Below are positions 38,033 to 47,739 of a stretch of DNA of 64,000 bases, piece after piece. Within the stretch, counting starts at the first letter, position 1. The number at the start of each line of letters is the position of its first letter. The translations under genes were made by a program, and so were the position numbers. The stretch lies in NCBI GenBank assembly GCA_029556545.1, contig JAKQEQ010000086.1:1-64000 (forward strand), in the 5' to 3' direction. This stretch comes from Candidatus Hydrogenedentota bacterium (GTDB lineage Bacteria; Hydrogenedentota; Hydrogenedentia; Hydrogenedentales; JAGMZX01). The notes under the pieces are model-generated. The model saw only the letters and a list, made by a program, of their open reading frames with translations, searched no databases and was not told the origin of the DNA.

Positions 38033-38740
38033 TCACCGCCGCCTGAGCCAGCGGGATTCAGGCGCCGACGTCAATGCCTGGGGCGGATCGTCGTAGGCGA
38101 CGCCGTCGGGCCGGTACGGGAGGTTCGCCTGCGCCATGCCGGGCCACTTCATGAAACGGACGGAGCCGTCGAGTGAGAGCACGTTGCTTCCGCCGGGGAT
38201 GTGATTGAAATCTTGAACACTGGTGAGCGCAAGGTCCCACATGACCGGTATCCGCGGGATGGGCAGGGGCAACGGCGGCAGTTCGATGGGCGCGTGCGTG
38301 TACGCGCCGAAGTACTCGTAGCTGCACCGCAACGACGCGGGGGTGTCGTAGCCGGTCGTGTATGCTTGACCTTCGGGGCGTTCGACGAACCAGGCCGTGC
38401 TTGCAGTGGGATCCGACGGACAGAGGAAGACTTCGAATGTCGAGACGTACTGCGTCTCAAGTTCGAGCAAGGCGTCCGCGTTGCCGCCGCCGCCGCTCCA
38501 GGGCAGCAGGCGCTCGTGTTCACTGGCGTACAGCGCGAAGGCGATGCCGATCTGCATGAGGTTGTTGGCGCAACTGACCCGGCGCGCCCCCTCCCGCGCC
38601 CGCGCCAGCGCCGGCAGGAGTATGGCCGCCAGGATACCGATGACGGCGATGACGACAAGCAGCTCGATCAGGATGAACCCGCGCCGAGCCGCATCCGTCG
38701 CCCTCGTGTCGATTCCGTCCATATCGTCCATCGTGTCCAT
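38033..38740 (-). CDS. pseudopilin-like protein, last gene of the pseudopilus operon
   Basis: A 235-residue protein. The prepilin motif [36 protein letters not shown] is complete, with the cleavage Gly about 21 residues from the start. The C-terminal [16 protein letters not shown] matches the DG tail of the gene at 6213-7223. The leader peptide ([13 protein letters not shown]) is unusually long and acidic because it is encoded by a 9-bp repeat; a shorter true start is possible but no other ATG or ribosome site stands nearer. It begins 3 bases after the stop of the upstream gene, so it belongs to the operon running from 42912 to 38033. Confidence 0.85.
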   Translation of the reverse strand: MDTMDDMDGIDTRATDAARRGFILIELLVVIAVIGILAAILLPALARAREGARRVSCANNLMQIGIAFALYASEHERLLPWSGGGGNADALLELETQYVSTFEVFLCPSDPTASTAWFVERPEGQAYTTGYDTPASLRCSYEYFGAYTHAPIELPPLPLPIPRIPVMWDLALTSVQDFNHIPGGSNVLSLDGSVRFMKWPGMAQANLPYRPDGVAYDDPPQALTSAPESRWLRRR

Positions 38741-38743
38741 GTC

Positions 38744-39211
38744 TCATTCTTCCAGCGTGAACCGCCGCACCGCGCCCGACGCCGCGAGTTCTAGTTGCGC
38801 CTCCCGCGACACCGCGCGCAACACCCGGCCCTCGTGGACCACCTCGCCGGTCGCGGCGAGGCGGTAGCCCCGGCCCTGGCGCGTCACGGCGACGGAGAAG
38901 CGTCCGCCGCCGAGGGGCGTGTTGTCTTCGCCGCTATAATTGGGGTCGATGCGTAAGCACGCAACCGCATTCTCGATGCCGGCCTCGGCGAGTTGCCGCG
39001 CCACCTCGGTCTTGACGGCGCGGGTCGATTCGCGAAACGTGATGTGATAGAGGCGCAGGGCCGCCGCCGCGCCGATGGACACCACAGCCAGCAGCACCAC
39101 GGCCATCAGCAGCACGGAACCCGCCTCAGTTCGTAGCGCAGCCTTCAGGTTGTTCTTAGGACACGCTGAAGCGTGGACTACGAACACGCTTCTTTGTTCT
39201 CCGTCGTTCAT
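38744..39211 (-). CDS. pilin-associated membrane protein (PilX/GspK-like)
   Basis: A 155-residue protein. A soluble N-terminus of about 27 residues leads into TEAGSVLLMAVVLLAVVSIGAAAALRLYH, the start pattern of PilX/GspK-like minor pilins, which often lack a canonical G-F-T-L-I-E site ('GSVLL' here). A conserved helix (FRESTRAVKTEVARQLAEAGIENAVACL) follows. The family call rests on this pattern and on position. The ATG overlaps the stop of the gene upstream by four bases (ATGA). Confidence 0.72.
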   Translation of the reverse strand: MNDGEQRSVFVVHASACPKNNLKAALRTEAGSVLLMAVVLLAVVSIGAAAALRLYHITFRESTRAVKTEVARQLAEAGIENAVACLRIDPNYSGEDNTPLGGGRFSVAVTRQGRGYRLAATGEVVHEGRVLRAVSREAQLELAASGAVRRFTLEE

Positions 39212-39759
39212 GGCGCGACTCCCCGGGGCGCGGCGAGCACCCGATGCGTTGTCCTCACGCGGCCCGACGGACTCGATACTTCGAGGTCCAGCGCGAACAG
39301 TGCGTCCTCTCCCCCACTCGCGCCCCCGCTTGTGCTCGACATCGTAGCGGCGGCCACCGGCAGCAAGAACGTCTTTGCGGCGGTCAGCGCAGCCTCCCCG
39401 CCACGGGATTCGAAGCGTAAGCGCATTAAGCGTTGTTGTTCGGGCAAGAAGTGAAACACCACGTAGCGGTCGCCATCGGCGGTCGGCGGCATGCACAGGA
39501 CGAGGGTCTCCGGACCGGTGCGATATATGCCAATTCCGTCCGTCGCGCCGCAGGAGGTGCGCACGGCATCCACGAACGCGCGTTCGAGTTCCCCGAGCTG
39601 CGCGGTCCCGTCGAGCGCGCGCGTCGTGGCGGCGGAGAGGCGCGTGCTCTTGGTGACGACGGTCCCGGCGAGATTGAGCGCCATCATCATGACCGCAAAC
39701 ACGGCCAGCATTTCGAGCAGCGTGTAGCCCGCGTTGTTTTTTCCGCGCGCGCGCATCAT
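39208..39759 (-). CDS. minor pseudopilin (GspJ-like)
   Basis: A 183-residue protein with the prepilin motif NAGYTLLEMLAVFAVMMMALNLAG; Gly at the cleavage site is followed by Tyr and the Glu is at +5. The body ends in a beta-rich region (VVFHFLPEQQRLMRLRFES), as in GspJ/PilW-type minor pilins, which cap the pseudopilus tip. It overlaps the genes on both sides by four bases, so translation of the operon is coupled. Confidence 0.78.
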   Translation of the reverse strand: MMRARGKNNAGYTLLEMLAVFAVMMMALNLAGTVVTKSTRLSAATTRALDGTAQLGELERAFVDAVRTSCGATDGIGIYRTGPETLVLCMPPTADGDRYVVFHFLPEQQRLMRLRFESRGGEAALTAAKTFLLPVAAATMSSTSGGASGGEDALFALDLEVSSPSGRVRTTHRVLAAPRGVAP

Positions 39760-40160
39760 GGCGCATTCCCCTTATCCGCGATGAGCGTCACCAACTCGTA
39801 CCTTATGGTGCGGCCCTTTTCGCCGGTCCAGGCAAGACGCGCCCGCACTTCCTTAAGTCCGGGCGCGGTTTCCGCGCGGTCCAGGATCGTGAGCGTGGGC
39901 GTCGCGTTGACGAGTCGTTCGAGGCCGGGCGTTTGGCTTCGGAACGGCGCGGCCTCCGCCGCTTCAAGCGCGGCGAACGGCAACGCGCGGAGAAACTCGA
40001 TCTCGTTGCGGACTATCCGCTCGGCCAGCGCGTACTCGTTGAGCGCGCGCGTCTTGTCCATGACCAGTTGATAGGTGCCGAGCACGCCGAAGATGCCCGC
40101 CGTAACTACGAACAGCGCGCAATTCAGCTCGATGAGCGAGAAGCCCCGATTCTTGCGCAT
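39756..40160 (-). CDS. minor pseudopilin (GspI/PilV-like)
   Basis: A 134-residue protein starting MRKNRGFSLIELNCALFVVTAGIFGVLGTYQL, a type IV pilin-like N-terminus with the cleavage Gly at 6 and Glu at 11. The ALAERIVRNEIEFLRALPF helix is typical of GspI and PilV. Its stop overlaps the next start (ATGA). With GspJ-like and PilX-like partners it would form the tip complex. Confidence 0.8.
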   Translation of the reverse strand: MRKNRGFSLIELNCALFVVTAGIFGVLGTYQLVMDKTRALNEYALAERIVRNEIEFLRALPFAALEAAEAAPFRSQTPGLERLVNATPTLTILDRAETAPGLKEVRARLAWTGEKGRTIRYELVTLIADKGNAP

Positions 40161-40170
40161 GGTCTTTTCC

Positions 40171-41688
40171 TCAGGGAACTAACACGTCCACCAGGGACGC
40201 CAATGTGGTGAATATGGCCGCTTCGAACGCAAGGGTCAGACCGCCGAGGGCCACGACGCCCACCGGCGTGATCATATCGACGAGGAACCGCGCCCACCGC
40301 TCGGTGCACTCCCGGTATTGCGCCGCAAGCGTGCCGAGGGCGTCGGGCAGCATGTCGGACCGCTCGCCTACGGCGACCAGCGTGCGAAACGACGCCGGAA
40401 GCAGCCACGCCTCGGGTACGCACGCGGCGGCCAGGCCCTCGCCTTGGGATACGCGCCCGCGGATTCGTTCGAGCATGCGCCGGTACGCGGGGCGTATATC
40501 GGCGCGCGCGGCGCTATCGAGGGCCGCCGGCAGCGGCGCGCCCGCGCGCAGGAGTTTCTCGAGCATTAGCGACACGACGGCGGCGTTCTGCCGCACGATA
40601 AACGTACGGAGTCCCGGCACGAGCATCAGCAGTCCGGCCGCCGGTTTGGCGGCGAACGCGCGGCGCGGGCGCACGAGGCACTTGATGCAGTAAACGACGA
40701 GCAGGGCGAAGATCAGCGGGACACCGTACCAGTGGTAGTAGATGAAATCGGCTGCGAATATAACCCACTGCATTAAGCCGGTCGGTTCCGTGCCGAAGTC
40801 GCGGAAAATCTCATCGAATACAGGAACGATTTTCAGAAACATAAAGGTCATTATTAGCGACTGAATGGCAAGAACCGTGCATAGGTATCCCAGTTGTTGC
40901 CGGACCTTTCCCCGGAAGGTCACGGCGTCGAGCGTGTCCTCGCCCAGTTGTTCCAGACATTCTAGGAGACGGCCCGATTCCTCGCCCGCCCGGACCATGT
41001 CCGCGTAGAAGGCGGGAAAGAAGCGGGGCCGCCGCGACAACGCCTCGGATAGCTGTATCCCCGCGAGCAAGTCGTCGCGCAAGGATAAGAGAACGGCTTC
41101 GCGCGCGCCCGAGCGGAAGAACAAGCGAAGGACGAGGAAAGCGATCAGCGCGGTGAGCGCGCCAAGGAGGCTGAGCGCCAGCAGTTCCGCGTTGTAGAGC
41201 CGATATATGCCGAATACAGAGCCCATACCCTCCGCCAACGCTTTGACCGCCGGCCCCGAGGCCAACCAGAGGAAACCGCCGGTGATGAGCGCCACCCAGA
41301 GCACGATCGTCGCCGTTGCCGCGATGCGCCTGTGTCCCCAGCGGGTATCCAGCCGGTGCTCTTCGCGCGCGGCGGCCTCAAGCCCCTGAGGCAGGCTGGC
41401 GTTCACGCGTACAATCGCCGTGAGTTCACTGACGACGCCAAGCAGGTCTTGTTGCCACCGCCGCGGGCGCAAGTAAAGGGGACCGCGCCAGGGCCGCCGC
41501 CGCGGGCGGCTAACCCGGCAGTAATAGCGCCCGGGTAGGTAGCACGTCTCGTGGCGGGGCTCCCGCCGCCGGGCGAAGAGCCACACGAACCACAGGTCGC
41601 GCCAATGGCGCCCCGGCGGTTCCGGCGCGCTCTTGCGCGACGGCAGGAGCCGCCCGAGGTCAAAAAGCAGTATCTTGCGCAGACCCAT
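40171..41688 (-). CDS. type II secretion system F-like inner-membrane protein, second copy
   Basis: A 505-residue protein of the GspF/PilC family. Residues 1-90 are very basic and unlike the family. The two T2SF helical bundles follow: around LLSLRDDLLAGIQLSEALSRRPRFFPAFYADMVRAGEESGRLLECLEQL and around MLEKLLRAGAPLPAALDSAARADIR to VAVGERSDMLPDAL, each with the G-E-x-S/G-x-L motif. Three or four membrane spans separate them. GspF connects the assembly ATPase to the pseudopilus. Two GspF-type genes in tandem is odd; one may work with a different ATPase. It starts 3 bases after the upstream stop. Confidence 0.85.
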   Translation of the reverse strand: MGLRKILLFDLGRLLPSRKSAPEPPGRHWRDLWFVWLFARRREPRHETCYLPGRYYCRVSRPRRRPWRGPLYLRPRRWQQDLLGVVSELTAIVRVNASLPQGLEAAAREEHRLDTRWGHRRIAATATIVLWVALITGGFLWLASGPAVKALAEGMGSVFGIYRLYNAELLALSLLGALTALIAFLVLRLFFRSGAREAVLLSLRDDLLAGIQLSEALSRRPRFFPAFYADMVRAGEESGRLLECLEQLGEDTLDAVTFRGKVRQQLGYLCTVLAIQSLIMTFMFLKIVPVFDEIFRDFGTEPTGLMQWVIFAADFIYYHWYGVPLIFALLVVYCIKCLVRPRRAFAAKPAAGLLMLVPGLRTFIVRQNAAVVSLMLEKLLRAGAPLPAALDSAARADIRPAYRRMLERIRGRVSQGEGLAAACVPEAWLLPASFRTLVAVGERSDMLPDALGTLAAQYRECTERWARFLVDMITPVGVVALGGLTLAFEAAIFTTLASLVDVLVP

Positions 41689-41691
41689 CGG

Positions 41692-42912
41692 TTACACCCC
41701 GGAAATGGCGCTGCCCAACGAAAAGATGGGCAGATAGAGCGAGACGACCAGGAAACCGATAATGCCGCCGATAATGAATATGAAGGCCGGCGTGACGAGA
41801 GCGACCGCCAGGCGGTCGCGCAGCGCTACCTCGCGTTCGTAGGACTCGGCCAGGGATTCGAGGGCGGTCTCGACCTCGCCGCGGTTCTCGCCGGTGCCGA
41901 TCATCCAGCAGAAGTTGTGGCCGAAGAACTTCGTGCTTTCGAGGGCGTCCACGAGGCGTTCACCGCCGGCCACCAGGAGGTTCGCCTCGCCGACCGCACG
42001 TTCGAGGATGGCGCTGCCTGTCGAGGCCGCGGCCAGTTCGAGGCTGTCGAGGACGGGCACGCCCGATCGCAGCAACAGAGCGAGGGTCCGGCAGAAGCGG
42101 GCCAGCGCCACAAGATAGTTCAATGTCCCGACGATGGGCGCGTGCATGCGCAGCCAGTCGCCCAGGATGCGCCCGCGGTCCGCGCGCCGCGCGATGCGCC
42201 AGAGCAACACTACGCCAAACACGCACAGCGGGACCGCGAGGACCAGCGTCCGCGAGTGATGGAGCAAGCCGTCGGAGAGGGCGAGCCAGAACCGAGTCGG
42301 CCCAGGCATACGCGCGCCGAAATCCTCGAATATGTCGGCGTATACCGGCACCACCGTCACAAGGAGAAAGCCGATGATCAGGACGGCCGCGACAAGCACC
42401 GTGACCGGATAGGTCAACGCCAGCCGCACGCTGCCGCGCAGTTGCAGGACGCGCCCCGTGTACCGCGCCAACGCCTGGAGCACGCCCGCCATGTTGCCGC
42501 TGGCCTCGCCCGCGCGCAGCGCGCTCGTAAACAGGTGCGGAAACACGTGCGGCTGCCGCGCCATGGCTTCGTCCAGCGACGCGCCCCGCTCGATGTCGAT
42601 GCGCAGGCGGTCGACCGCCCCTTTTAGACGGGACCGCCCCAAGTCCGCCGCGAGGGATTGCAGGGAGGGCGCGAGCGGCAGCCCGCTGCGCACAATCGAC
42701 CCGAGCTGCTCGATAAAGAAGTGCAGTTCCTGCCACGCGAGTTGGCGGGACACCCGGCGCAGCCCCGGCGCTGGATTCGCCTCCTCGACGGCGGCCACGT
42801 GCAGCCCGCGTTCCTGCAACACGGCGACCACCCGGTGCGCCGATGGGGCGTCCATCGTTCCCTCCACCGGATTCCCCTCATGGTCCGCGGCCCGATAACG
42901 GTAGAGCGTCAT
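41692..42912 (-). CDS. type II secretion system F-like inner-membrane protein, first copy
   Basis: A 406-residue protein, the usual GspF/PilC length. It has the N-terminal YRYRAADHEGNPVEGTMDA segment, then the first T2SF bundle (LRAGEASGNMAGVLQAL), spans at LTYPVTVLVAAVLIIGFLLVTVVPVYADIFEDFG and the second bundle (MIGTGENRGEVETALESLA) with a final membrane pair. It should anchor pseudopilus assembly in the inner membrane. Start ATG 42912 (MTLYRYRA) follows CCGGAG with 9-base spacing. It is the first gene of the operon in view, so the ATPase (GspE), the secretin and the prepilin peptidase must be elsewhere. Confidence 0.9.
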   Translation of the reverse strand: MTLYRYRAADHEGNPVEGTMDAPSAHRVVAVLQERGLHVAAVEEANPAPGLRRVSRQLAWQELHFFIEQLGSIVRSGLPLAPSLQSLAADLGRSRLKGAVDRLRIDIERGASLDEAMARQPHVFPHLFTSALRAGEASGNMAGVLQALARYTGRVLQLRGSVRLALTYPVTVLVAAVLIIGFLLVTVVPVYADIFEDFGARMPGPTRFWLALSDGLLHHSRTLVLAVPLCVFGVVLLWRIARRADRGRILGDWLRMHAPIVGTLNYLVALARFCRTLALLLRSGVPVLDSLELAAASTGSAILERAVGEANLLVAGGERLVDALESTKFFGHNFCWMIGTGENRGEVETALESLAESYEREVALRDRLAVALVTPAFIFIIGGIIGFLVVSLYLPIFSLGSAISGV

Positions 42913-43000
42913 GGCGTCAATCTCCGGAAAGGCTCGGCCTCCGCAATACATATGACCGGATTCGCGGGAATCGATCACCAAACGTTTCGCGCGGTAATGT

Positions 43001-43030
43001 TTGCATTATTTCCGGGGTATTCCTTATGCT
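43001..43030 (+). promoter_or_regulatory. promoter of the GHMP kinase gene
   Basis: TTGCAT (43001-43006), 18-base spacer, TATGCT (43025-43030). The start of transcription near 43037 precedes the ATG at 43064 and its GGAAAGG site. Confidence 0.5.
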
Positions 43031-43063
43031 CGCTTCCTCTGCGAAGCGTTGGAAAGGCGATCT

Positions 43064-44062
43064 ATGGCGTGTGAAGCGGTGGCGTATGCGCGGGCGGGAT
43101 TGATCGGGAACCCGTCGGACGGCTATTTCGGCAAGACGATCAGCTTTGTGATCCGCGATTTTTCGGCAAAGGTCAGTCTCTACGAGCACCCGGAAATCGA
43201 GATTGTTCCGAGTTTTCAGGACCGGTTCCGGTACGAGTCCATCCGCGAACTGGCCCGCGATGTGAAGGCAAATGGCTACTACGGGGGCATTCGGCTGATG
43301 AAAGCGACCATCCGCAGGTTCGTCGAATACTGCGATCAGCATAAGAAGCCTCTCGCCGAAAAGCATTTCTCGATTCGCTATCGATCGACGATCCCGCGGC
43401 GGCTCGGTTTGGCGGGTTCGAGCGCCCTGGTCACGGCCACGCTCCGCTGCCTCATGGAATATTACGAAGTCGATATCCCGAAGGCCGTCCAACCGAATCT
43501 CATTCTCAGCGTCGAGACGGAGGAACTGGGTATCTCGGCGGGCTTGCAGGACCGGGTGATCCAGGTCTACGAGGGGTGCGTGTTCATGGATTTTGATCGC
43601 GGACTCATGGAATCGCGCGGCCACGGGACCTATGAAGAAATCGATCCGTGCCTGCTGCCGCCGCTGTTTATCGCGTACCGCCGCGACTTGGGCGAAGGAT
43701 CCGAGACCTTCCACAACAATATCCGCGAGCGCTGGCGGCAGGGCGACCCGGAGGTCGTTCAGGCCATGAAAGACTTCGCGAGCTACGCCGCGGCCGCACG
43801 GGAACTCCTGCTCGAACGCCGGGGACGGGAAATCGGGCCGCTCCTCGACGCCAATTTCGAGCGCCGGCGTTCCATCTACACATTGGACCCGCGCAACATC
43901 GACATGGTCGAACGGGCCCGGAGCGTGGGCGCGCACGCGAAGTTCGCGGGCTCGGGCGGGGCCATCGTGGGAACTTATGAGGACGACGCCATGTTTGAGC
44001 GACTCGTGAAGGTGTTTCAGGAGGCAGACATCGCGGTATTCAAGCCGCGGATCGAACCGTAG
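43064..44062 (+). CDS. GHMP-family sugar kinase, glucuronokinase-like
   Basis: A 332-residue kinase. Motif 1, ARAGLIGNPSDGYFGKTIS (9-27), matches the 'GLLGNPSD.Y.GRT' start of eukaryotic glucuronokinases better than galactokinases. Motif 2, the ATP loop PRRLGLAGSSALVTA, is at 111-124; motif 3, KFAGSGGAIVG, is near the C-terminus. It should phosphorylate a sugar at C1, perhaps D-glucuronate, but the substrate is inferred from motif 1 only. Heptose-phosphate kinases and other GHMP members remain possible. The start is fixed by GGAAAGG six bases before ATG 43064; a longer frame from 43001 overlaps the promoter. It is transcribed divergently from the pseudopilus operon. Confidence 0.82.
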   Translation: MACEAVAYARAGLIGNPSDGYFGKTISFVIRDFSAKVSLYEHPEIEIVPSFQDRFRYESIRELARDVKANGYYGGIRLMKATIRRFVEYCDQHKKPLAEKHFSIRYRSTIPRRLGLAGSSALVTATLRCLMEYYEVDIPKAVQPNLILSVETEELGISAGLQDRVIQVYEGCVFMDFDRGLMESRGHGTYEEIDPCLLPPLFIAYRRDLGEGSETFHNNIRERWRQGDPEVVQAMKDFASYAAAARELLLERRGREIGPLLDANFERRRSIYTLDPRNIDMVERARSVGAHAKFAGSGGAIVGTYEDDAMFERLVKVFQEADIAVFKPRIEP

Positions 44063-44121
44063 GTTCCGGTTCTTGCCCGGGGCGGCGCAGGCGCGGCGCC
44101 GGTCCGCAAGGGAGTAAGCGC

Positions 44122-44850
44122 GTGGGCACGCTATACGTCATTGCGACACCGATAGGCAACCTCGAGGACCTTACCCATCGCGCGGCACGCGTACTGGGCG
44201 AGGCCGGCGCGGTGGCCTGCGAGGATACGCGCGTGACGCCGCGCCTATTCGAGCGGTATGGCATCGCGCGGCCCAAGACACTGTTCTCATGTCACGAACA
44301 CAACGAGGATCACGCAGCAAAACGCATTGTCGGTCTCCTCGCCGATGGCGTCTCCGTGGCGCTATGCAGCGAAGGAGGTTTTCCCGGCGTCAGCGACCCG
44401 GGATACCGTGTGATCACCGCCTGCATCGAGGCGGGACACGATATCGTCGTAGTGCCTGGCCCGAGCGCGGTTCACGCGGCCTTGCTCGCGTCCGGCCTGC
44501 CGACTTCGAGTTATATCTTCAAGGGCTTCCCGCCGCGCAAGCCTGGACCGCGCGCCCGTTTTCTCGAGATGGATCGCGACGCCCCGCATACCCTGATATT
44601 CTTCGAGTCGCCCTTTCGCCTGACCGCCCTGCTCGAGGCGGCACACGAGGCGTTCGGAGACCGCCAAGCTGCCGTCTGCGTCGAATTGACAAAAAAATTC
44701 GAGCGCGTGCGCCGTGGGTTCCTTTCCGAACTGGCGGAATGGTATAATGCAAACCCGGTAAAGGGCGAGATCACGGTTGTCGTCGCGGGCCGGCATCCGA
44801 AGTTCACGCGAGCAACGAGGAACCTGGGAGAACCGGGCGATGCAACGTGA
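44122..44850 (+). CDS. rsmI: 16S rRNA (cytidine(1402)-2'-O)-methyltransferase
   Basis: A 242-residue methyltransferase that acts on 16S rRNA C1402 in the decoding centre, using SAM. The N-terminus LYVIATPIGNLEDLTHRA and the AVACEDTRVTPRLFERYGI segment are strongly conserved, as are VPGPSAVHAALLASGLP and the FFESPFRL loop. The usual 'ALVSDAGTPLISDPGY' appears as ALCSEGGFPGVSDPGY, changing the Asp-Ala-Gly-Thr tetrapeptide. Start is GTG at 44122 with GGGAG upstream. The gene follows the GHMP kinase by 59 bases and may be in the same transcript. Confidence 0.93.
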   Translation: MGTLYVIATPIGNLEDLTHRAARVLGEAGAVACEDTRVTPRLFERYGIARPKTLFSCHEHNEDHAAKRIVGLLADGVSVALCSEGGFPGVSDPGYRVITACIEAGHDIVVVPGPSAVHAALLASGLPTSSYIFKGFPPRKPGPRARFLEMDRDAPHTLIFFESPFRLTALLEAAHEAFGDRQAAVCVELTKKFERVRRGFLSELAEWYNANPVKGEITVVVAGRHPKFTRATRNLGEPGDAT

Positions 44851-45007
44851 AGGGTTTAACGGTTCGCCGTGCGGGATTGCATGCGGCCGTTCGTAACCAG
44901 GATTCGGAAGCGCCGAATCGCCATGTGGTACGCTGCGGGCGGGTTGAGGTTTGGCATTTGATGTCTTTGTGTCGTCACGGTAACAAACGCGGAAAGGAAT
45001 TCGCACC

Positions 45008-45424
45008 ATGGCCAACAGACCGGAACAGACCTATTACGTCAACTTTGACAGCGCCGTCGCGGTGTACGTGCAAATCGAGAACCAAGTCCAATTCGCCGTG
45101 GCTTCGGGCAAGCTCAAGCCGGGAGAAGCGCTGCCCACGATACACAATATGGCCGCCATGCTCGGGCTGAACGCCAACACCATCGTGAAGGCCTATCGTG
45201 ATCTCGAGGTGCTCGGCGTGGTGCAAACACGCCGTGGCGCGGGCGTGCTGATCGCCGACAAGGCGCCAGCCGCCTGCCGCGACCGTATCCGCGCGGCGAT
45301 GCGCGCTCACCTGAAGGAAGCCGTGGCCGAATGCATCGCGTGCGGCGTGGCCGAGGCCGAAATCCGGAAGATCGTGGGGAAAACCGTCCAGACCGCCCCG
45401 AATCCTTATGAGGCCAAGGCCTGA
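45008..45424 (+). CDS. GntR-family transcriptional regulator (YtrA-like, short form)
   Basis: A 138-residue protein. Residues about 10-85 form the GntR winged helix: VQIENQVQFAVASGKLKPGEALPTIHNMAAMLGLNANTIVKAYRDLEVLGVVQTRRGAGVLI. Only a short helical tail follows (to 138), as in the YtrA subfamily, where the tail dimerises and no large ligand domain exists. YtrA-type regulators usually control adjacent ABC transporters; none is adjacent here. Its closest neighbour is acsA downstream, which it could regulate (inference). ATG 45008 has an AAAGGAA site upstream. Confidence 0.88.
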   Translation: MANRPEQTYYVNFDSAVAVYVQIENQVQFAVASGKLKPGEALPTIHNMAAMLGLNANTIVKAYRDLEVLGVVQTRRGAGVLIADKAPAACRDRIRAAMRAHLKEAVAECIACGVAEAEIRKIVGKTVQTAPNPYEAKA

Positions 45425-45457
45425 GACAAGGCCCATCCCGGGGCGCCGTTCGTAAGG

Positions 45458-45486
45458 TTGCAAAGGGGTACGGAATAGAGTACAAT
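45458..45486 (+). promoter_or_regulatory. promoter of acsA
   Basis: TTGCAA (45458-45463), exactly 17 bases, TACAAT (45481-45486). Transcription would start near 45493, giving a leader of about 150 bases before the ATG at 45642. Confidence 0.65.
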
Positions 45487-45502
45487 CGGGGAACCCTATC
45501 GA

Positions 45503-45560
45503 CCGGTAGGTATATACCGGACGGGCTGCGCCCGGGAGCCCCTGTGGGGGGGCGGATAGG
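45503..45560 (+). promoter_or_regulatory. structured 5' leader of acsA
   Basis: Within the leader, CCGGTA pairs with TACCGG (45503-45520), followed by CGGGC-TGC-GCCCG and a CCCC/GGGG hairpin. Three hairpins in a row suggest a cis-acting RNA or attenuator. No known riboswitch class can be recognised by eye. Confidence 0.35.
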
Positions 45561-45641
45561 GCCGTGCGCGCCGCCGGCGCTCGCGAAAAGAGATTCCCGC
45601 ACTATGGAACCGCAGTACAAGCGTTATGGAGGTCCTGTTAC

Positions 45642-47639
<1,998 letters not shown>

Positions 47640-47673
47640 CAGCGGGCGCGGGGGAACAACATGGCGGGAATGC

Positions 47674-47709
47674 CGGGGCCGAGCGCCTGACCGCGTTCGG
47701 CCCCGTTTT
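47674..47709 (+). terminator. rho-independent terminator after acsA
   Basis: Stem CGGGGCCGA/TCGGCCCCG (9 bp), 14-base loop, then TTTT at 47706-47709. It lies between acsA and the MFS gene. Confidence 0.6.
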
Positions 47710-47739
47710 GCCAAGGTCTGAACCGGGGAGACACGAAAT

